From positions 11,884 to 75,883 of the forward strand of contig CAYUIG010000014.1 in NCBI GenBank assembly GCA_964444685.1: a stretch of 64,000 bases of DNA, in the 5' to 3' direction. Every line of letters begins with the position of its first letter. Position 1 is the stretch's first letter. Source of the DNA: CAYUIG01 sp964444685 (lineage in GTDB: Bacteria; Gemmatimonadota; Gemmatimonadetes; Longimicrobiales; RSA9). Below, piece after piece: positions 8,703 through 17,121 of this stretch. The position numbers and the translations under genes were made by a program. Under the pieces are notes generated by a model. It saw only the letters and a program-made list of their open reading frames with translations. It ran no database searches and had not been told where the DNA came from.

Positions 8703-8975
8703 ATGAGCGCGATGGTGCGATTTCAGCCGACGCCCAACCCGAACGCGGGCAAGTTCGTGGTCGACCGGCGCGTCGTGGAAGGGAAGGGGTCGAAGTCCTT
8801 CTTCAGCGCGCAACAGGCGCAGGACGACCCGATTGCGGCCGCCGTCTTCGGACTCGAGGGCGTAGCCAGCGTATTCATGGCCGACGACTTCGTGACCGTC
8901 ACGAAGAACGCGGACGCGGACTGGTCCGCGCTGCGGCCGGCCGTCGAAGCGGCGATCGCGCGGGCGCTCGCTTGA
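8703..8975 (+). CDS. NifU/Nfu N-terminal-domain protein
   Basis: A 90-aa protein starts at ATG 8703 behind a strong AGGAGGGAGG. The sequence FQPTPNPNAGKFVVDR and the later PIAAAVFGLEGVASVFMADDFVTVTK are typical of the Nfu/NifU N-terminal (Scaffold) domain. That domain usually precedes a CxxC iron-sulfur scaffold domain, which is absent here, so this is a stand-alone N-domain. A role in Fe-S assembly or targeting is likely but unproven. Confidence 0.82.
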   Translation: MSAMVRFQPTPNPNAGKFVVDRRVVEGKGSKSFFSAQQAQDDPIAAAVFGLEGVASVFMADDFVTVTKNADADWSALRPAVEAAIARALA

Positions 8976-9838
8976 ACCGTACGCTCGCGTTCGCCGTCGC
9001 GCTCGCGCTCCTGCCCGCGCACGCCGCCGCGCAGTGCGGTGCGCGCCCCGAACCCTGCGAAGTCGATGCGCCCCGCTGGACCGGCGAGCTCGCCACCCTC
9101 GCCGCCAACGCCTTCCTGCACGGCGTCACTTCAGGGACGATTCGCGCGCTGAAGGGCGGTTCCTTCGAGGAGGGGTTCGCGCGTGGCGCACTCGGCGGTG
9201 CGGGCGTGTACGCCGGCAAACGCATCGCCGCGCAGCGATTCGATGGCGCCGGCCTGCTCGGCCGCCAGATCGCAGCGGTCGGCGCGTCCGTGACGCGCAA
9301 TGCGATCGATGGACTCCAGCCGTTGCAGCGCATCGTGCTCCCGGTCGGACCTGCACGCGTCCATCTGCGCGGCACGCACGTCGACGGCGTGACCGTCGAT
9401 GCGGTCGCCATCGGCTGGATCGCATGGGCCGTTGCCGAAGACGGACTCGACTTCGACTTCGGCAGCACACTGTCCGCGGGCGCACCCGTGTTCCGCACGC
9501 GCAATACCGTCCTCTCTTTCGGCGACGACTCCGTTCACGCCGCCGGTGCCACGTCCGCCGGCGTCATCCTCCTCGCCGATGTCCCCGCGTTCGGCGAAAC
9601 GTTCGAGGAGCGCGCATTCGCGCACGAGCGCGTGCACGTCCTCCAGCAGGATCAGCTCCAGGCCATCTGGCTCGACCCCGCGGAGTCGTGGCTCGCCGCG
9701 CGCTGGCAGCCGGCGCGCCACGCGAACCGCTGGCTCGATCTCAACATCTCGACCGAGCTGCTGCGCACCTTCGGACGCTTCTTCCCCGAGCACGCGGAAC
9801 GACCGTGGGAGCTCGAGTCCATCTTCTTCGCGCGCTGA
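8972..9838 (+). CDS. Exported hypothetical protein with HExxH-like motif
   Basis: The product is 288 aa. It starts at TTG 8972, overlapping the previous stop, which is the only position giving a signal peptide (MNRTLAFAVALALLPAHAAA-QC). Several Gly/Ala-rich stretches suggest a membrane-associated or barrel-like part. Near residue 215 AHERVHVLQQDQ contains HERVH, matching HExxH, in a context like the HExxHVxQ of some metallopeptidase-like domains. I cannot assign a family. Convergent codon use and overlap with both neighbours support expression. Confidence 0.65.
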   Translation: MNRTLAFAVALALLPAHAAAQCGARPEPCEVDAPRWTGELATLAANAFLHGVTSGTIRALKGGSFEEGFARGALGGAGVYAGKRIAAQRFDGAGLLGRQIAAVGASVTRNAIDGLQPLQRIVLPVGPARVHLRGTHVDGVTVDAVAIGWIAWAVAEDGLDFDFGSTLSAGAPVFRTRNTVLSFGDDSVHAAGATSAGVILLADVPAFGETFEERAFAHERVHVLQQDQLQAIWLDPAESWLAARWQPARHANRWLDLNISTELLRTFGRFFPEHAERPWELESIFFAR

Positions 9839-10527
9839 TCGCACCCGCGGCACTCCTGCCGTGCGCGTGCGTCGACTTCGTCGAGCCATCGATTCCCGAG
9901 CTCGGCGCGGCCGCCGTGCTGCAGGTCGAAGTCCGCGTCCTCGAGGACGGCGAACTGCAGCTCCAGGCCACGCTCGATCCCGGCCTCGACAGCGCCGGGT
10001 TCCGCCGGCGCGTGACCGATCCGGCACTCCGCTTCGATGGACTCCGGTTCGAAGCCACCGACACACTCGCCGGCGGCGTGCTCGTCTGGAACGTCACGAC
10101 GCAGCTCGACGACAGCGAGGGACCGTTCTCGTTCATCGCACCGGAAATCGCCGGCGCGCGCGCACAGCCCCCCGGCCTCACCTTTGCCGGTTTGCGCTTT
10201 ATAGAACCCGACACGGTCCTCGCCTTGCCCGGGCAGGACCTGGTGCTTCCTATCGCCACGTCTTCTGGCGACGATTCCGCCGCACGCCGCCAGTGGCGCC
10301 TCACGGTGCGCGGCGACAGCACGCTCTTCCTGATCGGCGCCGACGGACCGCCGCCCGATTCGATTCTGGTGCCCGCACGCTACCTTCCCGCGGGCGACAC
10401 CCTCGATGCGCTGCTGCTCTGGACGGTCGGCGCGCGCGTCGAGCCGCCACCCGGTGATTACGTCGCGCTCGTCAACGGAGACACACGGGCGCGCTGGACG
10501 GTGATCGTGGAGGACTCGCTGCCATGA
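9805..10527 (+). CDS. Exported hypothetical beta-rich protein
   Basis: This frame is open across the end of the previous gene. GTG 9805 is the best start I can find; it gives MGARVHLLRALIAPAALLPC, a signal-like N-terminus with cysteines at the expected cleavage zone, though not a textbook lipobox. The remainder (about 220 aa) alternates short hydrophobic and polar residues, suggesting beta sandwich domains. No family is recognised. Its 3' end overlaps the M24 peptidase start (ATGA). Confidence 0.55.
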   Translation: MGARVHLLRALIAPAALLPCACVDFVEPSIPELGAAAVLQVEVRVLEDGELQLQATLDPGLDSAGFRRRVTDPALRFDGLRFEATDTLAGGVLVWNVTTQLDDSEGPFSFIAPEIAGARAQPPGLTFAGLRFIEPDTVLALPGQDLVLPIATSSGDDSAARRQWRLTVRGDSTLFLIGADGPPPDSILVPARYLPAGDTLDALLLWTVGARVEPPPGDYVALVNGDTRARWTVIVEDSLP

Positions 10528-11798
10528 ACGATGTGTGGGCCGCACGACGGACGCGCGTGCGCGAACAGATCGGGGACCGCGGCGCACTCGTCGTCGCCGC
10601 AGGACCGGAGCTCGGCTTCGGCCGCGACGGCGAGATCCGCTACACGCCCGACCCCGACCTCTACTACCTCTCCGGCTACACCGAGCCGGAGGCGGTCATG
10701 GTGCTCGCGCCCGGCGATGCGCCGTTCACCATGTTCGTGCGACCGCGCGACCCCGACCGTGAACTCTGGACCGGTCCGCGCGGCGGTGTCGAGGCCGCGC
10801 GCGAACGCTTCGGGGCGGACGCCGCATGGCCGATCGCGGAGCTGCGCGAGAAGCTCCCGAAGCTCCTCACCGAAGCCGACACCATCTTCGCGCGCGTCGG
10901 CACCGGCCGCGCCGATGTCGATGCGCTCATCCTCGATGCGCTCGCCGACGGCCGGCGCTCCCGCCCGCGTCGCGGCCGCGGGCCGCACTCGCTCGTGGAC
11001 TCCGGCACCGTCCTCGACGAGATGCGACTCATCAAGGACGCGACCGAGATCGCGAAGCTGCGCGCGGCCGCACGCCTCACCGTGGACGCGTTCGCGGAAG
11101 CGGTCGCGCAGATCCGGCCGGGCGCAGGCGAGTGGGAGGTGGAAGCGTCGCTCGAGTACGCTTTCCGCAAGCGCGGTGCGAGCGGACCGGCGTTCCCGAC
11201 GATCGTGGCATCCGGACCCAACGCCACCGTGCTGCACTACACGGAGAACGCGCGCGTCATGCAGGCGGGCGAGCTGGTGCTGATCGACGCCGGCGCGCGC
11301 CTCGACATGTACTGCGCGGACGTGTCCCGCACGGTGCCCGTGTCGAGCGGCACCGGCGACGCGCAGCGCGCGCTCTACGAAGCCGTGCGCGCGGCCCACG
11401 ATGCCGCGATCGAGGCCGTCACACCCGGTGCTTCGGCGGCCGCGCCGCAGGAGGCCGCGCAGCGCATCCTGGTTGAAGCGCTCATTGCCATCGGCCTGCT
11501 CGTTGGCCCGCTCGACGCGGCGCTCGAGGATGCGGAACGTACGCGCCGGCTGCTGCCGCATCGCGTGTCGCACTGGCTCGGTCTCGAGGTGCACGACCCG
11601 GGCGACTACGTGGATGCCGATGGTGCGCCGCGCATCCTCGCCCCCGGGATGGTGCTGACCATCGAACCGGGTGTGTACGTGCCGCCCGACCTCGAGCGCG
11701 CACCCGTGGAGCTCCGCGGTACCGGCATCCGGATCGAGGACGACGTGCTCGTCACCGCCGCCGGTGCGGAGGTGCTGACGGCCGGCCTGCCCATCTGA
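10524..11798 (+). CDS. pepP: M24 family aminopeptidase (Xaa-Pro aminopeptidase type)
   Basis: The 424-aa product has an N-terminal creatinase-like domain (1-165; YTPDPDLYYLSGYTEPEAV) and a C-terminal pita-bread catalytic domain. Metal ligands are visible: Asp in LIDAGARLDMYCADVSRT (two Asp, near 253 and 264), His in SHWLGLEVHD (near 352), Glu in LTIEPGVY and Glu in GIRIEDDVLV. This is the complete dinuclear set of Xaa-Pro aminopeptidase. The enzyme would release N-terminal residues preceding proline. No signal peptide is present, so it is cytosolic. Confidence 0.9.
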   Translation: MNDVWAARRTRVREQIGDRGALVVAAGPELGFGRDGEIRYTPDPDLYYLSGYTEPEAVMVLAPGDAPFTMFVRPRDPDRELWTGPRGGVEAARERFGADAAWPIAELREKLPKLLTEADTIFARVGTGRADVDALILDALADGRRSRPRRGRGPHSLVDSGTVLDEMRLIKDATEIAKLRAAARLTVDAFAEAVAQIRPGAGEWEVEASLEYAFRKRGASGPAFPTIVASGPNATVLHYTENARVMQAGELVLIDAGARLDMYCADVSRTVPVSSGTGDAQRALYEAVRAAHDAAIEAVTPGASAAAPQEAAQRILVEALIAIGLLVGPLDAALEDAERTRRLLPHRVSHWLGLEVHDPGDYVDADGAPRILAPGMVLTIEPGVYVPPDLERAPVELRGTGIRIEDDVLVTAAGAEVLTAGLPI

Positions 11799-11946
11799 CA
11801 TCGAAACTCTGGACTCCGCCCGCGGCGCGCGTAAGTTGATGCACACGGGCGGCATCGCCGCCCCACGTCCCCTTGCTGCGCCACCCTGCCAGGCGTCGCA
11901 CGAGGACGGCGCACTCGTGCGCCGTTCGGACTGAGGAGGCAGGACC

Positions 11947-13245
11947 ATGCCAGCACGCGGGAGTCCCTCCGGAGGCGGACCGCTCCGGATCGCCCTGATC
12001 TATGCGGTTGCCGCCGGTGCCTGGATCTGGCTGACGGACCTCTTGCTCCTGAGCATGGTCGGCGGCGGCGGGCGCGCCTACTGGCTCTCCCTCACGAAGG
12101 GTTTCGCCTTCGTCGTCATCACCGCCGGTCTGCTCTTCCTGCTCATCCGTCACGAATTCCGTTTGCGCGAGTCGACGTACACGCGGCTGCGTGCACTCGT
12201 CGCTGCGTCGCCCGTCGCGATCGTCACACTGCGCGACGACGACGTCGGCTTCACGAGCTGGAACGCGGCCGCCGAGGCGCTGTTCGGCTGGGAAGACTCC
12301 GACGACCCGAAGGCGAAGCACGCAGCCGCGGGGCAGCTCCGCCGGCTGCTGCATGAGGGTCGGCGCGGTCCCGATGGCAGCATCGACGCCGAGCTGGAGG
12401 GCGCGCGCGGCAACCGCGTGCTCGCGCGCGTGTTCGTAAGCCGGCTGGGTGGTGACGAGGGTGCGGACTGGCTCGTCCTCATCGAGGACCGCACAGCGCG
12501 CATCGACCTCGAGCGCCAGCTCACGCACGCGCAGAAGATGGAAGCGATCGGCCGACTGGCAGGTGGCATCGCGCACGACTTCAACAACCTCATCACCGTG
12601 ATGCTCGGGAACGTCGACCTCGCGCTCGAGCAGACCCCGCCGGACGCGCCGATCCGTACGGAGCTCGAGGAGATCCGCCGCACCGGCGAACGTGCGAGCC
12701 GGCTCACACGCCAGCTCCTGCTCGTCGGCCGGCGCAGTCCCGAGAAGCCCGTGCCGCTCGACATCAATGAGGTCGTGCGCTCCGTGCTCGCGATGCTCGA
12801 GCGCATCATCGGTGAGGACGTGCGCCTGCACGTGGATCTCGCGGATCACATCCCGCGCGTGCGTGCGGATCACGGACAGCTCGAGCAGGTGCTGCTCAAC
12901 CTCGCCGTCAACGCACGCGACGCGATGCCCGGCGGCGGCACACTCCAGATCGCAACCGCGCGCCTCGCGGATCACATGGCGGCGGCGGACCTGCCGCCCG
13001 ATGCCGATCCCGGGGAGTACGTGATCCTCGCCGTCACCGACACCGGCCAGGGAATGGATGCGGAAACGCAGGCGCGCGCGTTCGAGCCGTTCTTCACGAC
13101 GAAGCCGGAAGGGAAGGGCACGGGTCTGGGGCTCGCGAGCGTGTACGGCATCGTGCGCAGCTCCGGCGGCCATGTGACGCTCCGCAGCAAGCCCGGCCGC
13201 GGCACCTCGGTCCGCATCTATCTCCCCACCTCGGAAGCCGATTGA
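11947..13245 (+). CDS. Membrane-bound PAS sensor histidine kinase
   Basis: The product is 432 aa and starts at ATG 11947 after GAGGAGG. Two transmembrane helices (about 14-35 and 45-67) are followed by a PAS domain (about 75-190), an HDFNN-type phosphoacceptor box (GRLAGGIAHDFNNLITVM, near 205-222) and an ATPase domain with N box (NLAVNARDAMPGGG), G1 (DTGQGM) and G2 (GKGTGLGLASVYG). No receiver domain or response regulator is adjacent, so it is an orphan kinase here. The signal is unknown. Confidence 0.88.
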   Translation: MPARGSPSGGGPLRIALIYAVAAGAWIWLTDLLLLSMVGGGGRAYWLSLTKGFAFVVITAGLLFLLIRHEFRLRESTYTRLRALVAASPVAIVTLRDDDVGFTSWNAAAEALFGWEDSDDPKAKHAAAGQLRRLLHEGRRGPDGSIDAELEGARGNRVLARVFVSRLGGDEGADWLVLIEDRTARIDLERQLTHAQKMEAIGRLAGGIAHDFNNLITVMLGNVDLALEQTPPDAPIRTELEEIRRTGERASRLTRQLLLVGRRSPEKPVPLDINEVVRSVLAMLERIIGEDVRLHVDLADHIPRVRADHGQLEQVLLNLAVNARDAMPGGGTLQIATARLADHMAAADLPPDADPGEYVILAVTDTGQGMDAETQARAFEPFFTTKPEGKGTGLGLASVYGIVRSSGGHVTLRSKPGRGTSVRIYLPTSEAD

Positions 13246-13247
13246 GC

Positions 13248-13276
13248 TTGCCACGCCGCACCCGCGGCGTTACCAT
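13248..13276 (+). promoter_or_regulatory. Putative sigma-70-like promoter of metH
   Basis: TTGCCA (13248-13253) and TACCAT (13271-13276) are separated by exactly 17 bp. Transcription would start near 13283, just 5' of the structured leader described next. This is read by eye only. Confidence 0.55.
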
Positions 13277-13290
13277 GGAAGGACAGTGAA

Positions 13291-13366
13291 GGACGGCGGA
13301 TGGATTTGCAGGCCGCTTGCTACCGCCGGGTGGTCATGCCACCGAAACAAAAGCCTAAAGTGCCGG
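13291..13366 (+). promoter_or_regulatory. SAM-II-like riboswitch aptamer (long-loop variant)
   Basis: Stem P1 pairs CGGCGG (13294-13299) with CCGCCG (13323-13328). Its loop holds GGATTTG and CTTGCTA, which match the conserved SAM-II loop and strand elements. An extra hairpin GGTGG/CCACC (13329-13333 / 13339-13343) follows. Then comes GAAACAAAAGCCTAAAG (13344-13360), matching the SAM-II AAACAA...GCTAAA block. AGGC (13310-13313) can pair with GCCT (13353-13356) to form the pseudoknot. The position before a methionine synthase gene fits SAM feedback. What I see is the motif and pairing; ligand identity is inferred. The inserted hairpin makes it longer than a minimal SAM-II. Confidence 0.75.
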
Positions 13367-13410
13367 ACCGACAGTCGTGACAGGTGCCGCTCCACCGTGG
13401 CACACACGCC

Positions 13411-13443
13411 GGCCCCGCACTCCCTGGGTAGAGCGGGGCCTTT
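13411..13443 (+). terminator. Intrinsic terminator in the metH leader (riboswitch expression platform)
   Basis: GGCCCCGC (13411-13418) pairs perfectly with GCGGGGCC (13433-13440), followed by TTTCT, 16 bp before the metH ATG. A terminator between promoter and gene only makes sense as an attenuator. GCCGG at 13362-13366, adjacent to the aptamer 3' strand, can pair with CCGGC at 13409-13413 and would break the terminator. Ligand binding would therefore favour termination (inference). Confidence 0.82.
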
Positions 13444-13458
13444 CTGCATCCGGGAGTC

Positions 13459-16400
13459 ATGAGCATTTCGCCTTACCTCGAGCGACTGCGCGAACGCGTC
13501 CTCGTCTTCGATGGCGCGATGGGTACGAGCATCCAGTCGCTCAACCTCTCCGCCGCCGACTTCGGCGGGCCCGGCCTCGAGGGCTGCAACGACCACCTCG
13601 TGCTGTCGCGGCCCGACGCCATCGAAACGATCCACGCGTCGTTCCTCGAAGCCGGCTGCGACGTACTCGAGACCAACACCTTCCGCGCGAACCGCCTCAC
13701 GATGCGGGAGTACGGACTCGAGGACCGCATCCTCGAGCTGAACCGCGCGGCCGCCAGTCTCGCGCGACGCGTGGCGGACCGTTTCGATGGGACGCGCTTC
13801 GTCGCCGGCAGCATCGGCCCCAGCGGCTACCTGCCGAGCACCTCGGATCCCGCACTCGGCAGCATGACGTTCGCCGAGCTGGAAGACGTGTTCGCCGAGC
13901 AGGCGCGCGGCCTGATCGAGGGCGGCGTGGATGTGCTGCTCATCGAGACCAGCCAGGACCTGCTCGAGGTGCGCGCCGCCATCGCCGGCTGCCGCCGCGC
14001 CATGAACGAGGCGCGCACCCGCCTTCCCATCCAGGCGCAGATCACACTCGATACATCCGGCCGCATGCTGCTCGGCACCGACATCGCCGCAGCGCTCACG
14101 ACCATCGAGGCAATGCGCGCCGACCTCGTCGGCCTCAACTGCTCGACGGGCCCCGAGCACATGCGACAGCCGGTGCAGTACCTGGTCGAGAACGCGCGCA
14201 TCCCGGTGTCCGTGATTCCGAACGCCGGCATCCCGCACAACGCGGGCGGCGAGGCCGTGTATCCGCTGTCCGCGAGCGAGCTGGCTGCGGCACACGAGGA
14301 GTTCGTCACGCGCTTCGGCGTGGCCGTCGTCGGCGGCTGCTGCGGCACCACGCCGGAACACATCCGCGCGGTCGTTGAACGTGTTGGCGGACGCGCACCG
14401 CTGCGCCGCGATGTGCAGTCGCCGCCGCGCGTGGCCAGCGCAATGACGGCGTTCGACATGCAGCAGATCCCCGCGCCCACGCTCATCGGCGAGCGCGTGA
14501 ACGCACAGGGATCGCGCGCGGTCAAGCGCTTCCTGCTGGAGGACGACTACGAGGGCGTGGTCACCGTCGGCCGCACGCAGGTCGAGGGCGGCGCACATCT
14601 GCTCGATGTGTGCGTCGCACTCACGGAGCGTGCCGACGAGGCCGAGCAGATGCGACGCCTCGTCAAGCTCCTCGCCCAGGGCGTCGAAGCGCCGCTCGTC
14701 ATCGACACCACCGAAGCGGATGTGGTACGCGCGGCGCTGGAGCAGTATCCCGGCCGCGCGGTCGTGAACTCGATCAACCTCGAGAACGGCCGCGAACGCA
14801 TTGACACCGTGGTGCCGCTCGTCGCCGCACACGGCGCGGCCGTGGTCGCGCTCACGATCGACGAGCAGGGGATGGCGAAGACCGCGGACCGCAAGGTCGA
14901 GGTCGCGCGCCGCATCCACGACATCGTCACCCAGGAGTACGGCCTCGCGCCGCACGACCTGATCTTCGACGACCTCACCTTCACGCTCGCAACCGGCGAC
15001 GCCGAGTTCCGGCGCAGCGCGATCGAGACTATTGACGGGATCCGCCGCATCAAGGCCGAGCTGCCCGGCGTGCTCACGAGCCTGGGCGTGTCGAACGTCT
15101 CGTTCGGCCTGGGCCCTGCCGCGCGCGCGGTGCTCAACTCCGTGTTCCTGCACCACTGCGTGCAGGCCGGCCTCGACATGGCCATCGTCAATCCCGCGCA
15201 CGTCAAGCCGTACGCCGAGATCGACGAAGAGCAGCGCGCGCTCGCGGATGACCTGATCTTCGATCGCCGCGAAGATGCACTCCCGCGCTTCATCGCGTAC
15301 TTCGAGGCACACACCGTCGAGCAGGAGAGCGCTGCGGATCCCACGGAGGGCATGACGCCCGCCGAGGCCATCCACTGGAAGATCCTGCATAGGAAGAAGG
15401 AAGGCATCGAAGGCCTCGTCGACCTGGCGGTCGCAGAGGCCGAGTCGAGAGTCGAGAGTCGGGAGTCGGGAGCAGGGGAGATCCGGGAACCCGCAGCTGC
15501 TCGGCTCTCGACTCTCGACTCCCGACTCTCGACTCCTGCCGGGCGGCGGCACGAAGCGGGGGTGTGGGTCCTCAACAACGTGCTGCTCCCCGCGATGAAG
15601 GAAGTCGGCGACAAGTTCGGCGCCGGCGAACTGATCCTCCCCTTCGTCCTCCAGAGCGCCGAGGTGATGAAGCGCGCGGTCGCGCAGCTCGAGACGCACC
15701 TCGAGAAGGTGGAGGGTCAGTCGAAGGGTGTGGTCGTGCTGGCCACCGTGTTCGGCGACGTGCACGACATCGGCAAAAACCTCGTGCACACGATCCTCGA
15801 GAACAACGGCTACACCGTGCACGACCTCGGCAAGCAGGTGCCGGTCAACACCATCCTCGAGAAGGCCGTCGAAGTGAACGCGGATGCCATCGGCCTCTCG
15901 GCGTTGCTCGTGTCCACGTCGAAGCAGATGCCCGCGTGCGTGCGCGAACTGAACGCGCGTTCGCTGTCGTTCCCCGTGCTGTGCGGCGGTGCCGCGATCA
16001 ATCCGTCGTTCGTACGTACGGCCGCGGTGCTCGAGGACGAGCACGTCTACGAGCACGGCGTGTTCTACTGCAAGGACGCGTTCGAAGGGCTGTCCTTCGT
16101 CGAAGCGCTCGTGGATCCGTCACGCCGGCCTTCACTCCTCGAGGAACGGCGCACCGAGATCGTGCAGGGCATCGCGCGTCGCGCGGAGCTCCAGGCTTCC
16201 GCCGTCCGGCCGTCGACCCCCGCACCCGCACCCGCGCGCGACGTCGACATCCCGGCCGCACCCTTCTTCGGTGTGAAGACGCTCGAGCGTCTGCCCATCA
16301 CGGAGCTGATCGAGCTGATCGACCTGAATACGCTCTATCGCCTGCACTGGGGCGCGAAGAACGCGAAAGGCGAGGCGTGGGAGCGGCTGGTGAAGGAGGA

Positions 16401-17001
16401 GTTCGAGCCGCGGCTGGCGCGGTACGCCGCCGAGGCACGCGCCGGCGGCTGGCTCGCGCCGCGCGCCACCTACGGCTTCTTCCCCGCCACGGCCGAAGGC
16501 GACGACCTCGTGATCCACGATCCCGGCAACGCCGAACGCGAGCTGGAGCGATTCCACTTCCCGCGCCAGCAGGACCGCGATCGCCTCTGTCTCTCGGACT
16601 ACTTCGCACCCGCCGGCAACGGCCGCCGCGATGTCGTCGCGCTCCAGGTCATCACCGTCGGTGATGCACTGCTCGAGCGCTCCGAGAAGCTCATGAAGGA
16701 AGGCGACTACTCGGAGGGCTACTACCTGCACGGCTTCGGCGTCCGCCTCGCCGAGGCCGGCGCCGAGTGGCTGCACCGCCACATCCGCCGCGAGCTCGGA
16801 CTCCCGCCGGACCGCGGACTCCGCTACTCATGGGGCTATCCCGCGTGCCCCGACCACACGCAGCACGAGATCGTGTTCCGGCTGCTGCCGGCGCGTGAAC
16901 GGCTTGGAATGGATGTCACGTCCGCCGGCGCGCTCGTACCTGAGTTGAGCACGGCTGCGCTGGTCGTTCACCATCCCGGGGCGAAGTATTTCAGTGTTTA
17001 G
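13459..17001 (+). CDS. metH: Cobalamin-dependent methionine synthase, four-domain
   Basis: The 1180-aa enzyme transfers a methyl group from methyl-THF via cobalamin to homocysteine. Domains in order: homocysteine/zinc domain (about 1-310; zinc cysteines C228 in GLNCSTGP and C294-C295 in GGCCGTT), pterin-binding domain (about 330-610), cobalamin cap and B12 domain (about 615-900; D767xH769xxG in GDVHDIGKN), and SAM-dependent reactivation domain (about 930-1180; GYPACPDHT). Unusually, residues 662-694, between the pterin and B12 domains, are encoded by two inverted arrays of a genomic heptamer repeat and read SRVESRESG...LSTLDSRLST. The reading frame is kept. Expression is likely set by the upstream riboswitch-terminator. 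Confidence 0.96.
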   Translation: MSISPYLERLRERVLVFDGAMGTSIQSLNLSAADFGGPGLEGCNDHLVLSRPDAIETIHASFLEAGCDVLETNTFRANRLTMREYGLEDRILELNRAAASLARRVADRFDGTRFVAGSIGPSGYLPSTSDPALGSMTFAELEDVFAEQARGLIEGGVDVLLIETSQDLLEVRAAIAGCRRAMNEARTRLPIQAQITLDTSGRMLLGTDIAAALTTIEAMRADLVGLNCSTGPEHMRQPVQYLVENARIPVSVIPNAGIPHNAGGEAVYPLSASELAAAHEEFVTRFGVAVVGGCCGTTPEHIRAVVERVGGRAPLRRDVQSPPRVASAMTAFDMQQIPAPTLIGERVNAQGSRAVKRFLLEDDYEGVVTVGRTQVEGGAHLLDVCVALTERADEAEQMRRLVKLLAQGVEAPLVIDTTEADVVRAALEQYPGRAVVNSINLENGRERIDTVVPLVAAHGAAVVALTIDEQGMAKTADRKVEVARRIHDIVTQEYGLAPHDLIFDDLTFTLATGDAEFRRSAIETIDGIRRIKAELPGVLTSLGVSNVSFGLGPAARAVLNSVFLHHCVQAGLDMAIVNPAHVKPYAEIDEEQRALADDLIFDRREDALPRFIAYFEAHTVEQESAADPTEGMTPAEAIHWKILHRKKEGIEGLVDLAVAEAESRVESRESGAGEIREPAAARLSTLDSRLSTPAGRRHEAGVWVLNNVLLPAMKEVGDKFGAGELILPFVLQSAEVMKRAVAQLETHLEKVEGQSKGVVVLATVFGDVHDIGKNLVHTILENNGYTVHDLGKQVPVNTILEKAVEVNADAIGLSALLVSTSKQMPACVRELNARSLSFPVLCGGAAINPSFVRTAAVLEDEHVYEHGVFYCKDAFEGLSFVEALVDPSRRPSLLEERRTEIVQGIARRAELQASAVRPSTPAPAPARDVDIPAAPFFGVKTLERLPITELIELIDLNTLYRLHWGAKNAKGEAWERLVKEEFEPRLARYAAEARAGGWLAPRATYGFFPATAEGDDLVIHDPGNAERELERFHFPRQQDRDRLCLSDYFAPAGNGRRDVVALQVITVGDALLERSEKLMKEGDYSEGYYLHGFGVRLAEAGAEWLHRHIRRELGLPPDRGLRYSWGYPACPDHTQHEIVFRLLPARERLGMDVTSAGALVPELSTAALVVHHPGAKYFSV
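15442..15535. repeat. Inverted pair of heptamer arrays inside metH
   Basis: Four heptamers GAGTCGA, GAGTCGA, GAGTCGG, GAGTCGG (15442-15469) face four reverse-complement units TCGACTC, TCGACTC, CCGACTC, TCGACTC (15508-15535) across 38 bp. The pair can fold as a 28-bp stem with few mismatches. The insertion keeps the metH frame open on both sides and falls in an interdomain linker. Confidence 0.92.
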
Positions 17002-17010
17002 AACTTCCGG

Positions 17011-17038
17011 GTCTGGGGTCTGGAGTCTGGGGTCTGGT
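17011..17038. repeat. Heptamer array, left border of the four-helix-bundle cassette
   Basis: GTCTGGG, GTCTGGA, GTCTGGG, GTCTGGT run in tandem, 10 bp after the metH stop. They are inverted relative to the array at 17506-17540, so the two bracket the small gene between them. Confidence 0.9.
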
Positions 17039-17121
17039 GTATGGTTCTGGACTCATCCAGCTATCGCGTTCTTCGATGACGTGTGGTCTGGTCAGGGAAC
17101 GAACGGTCACCAGGGGGGCGC

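Noticed and set aside
13283..13458. Cobalamin or SAM-I riboswitch upstream of metH
   Set aside because: No B12-box-like GCCACTG and none of the SAM-I core could be found. The SAM-II-type elements fit better.
13270..16056. A 928-codon open frame on the minus strand across metH
   Set aside because: It is the antisense of metH; high GC and codon bias keep the opposite frame open. The composition (His/Arg/Asp-rich) and lack of any motif mark it as a shadow.
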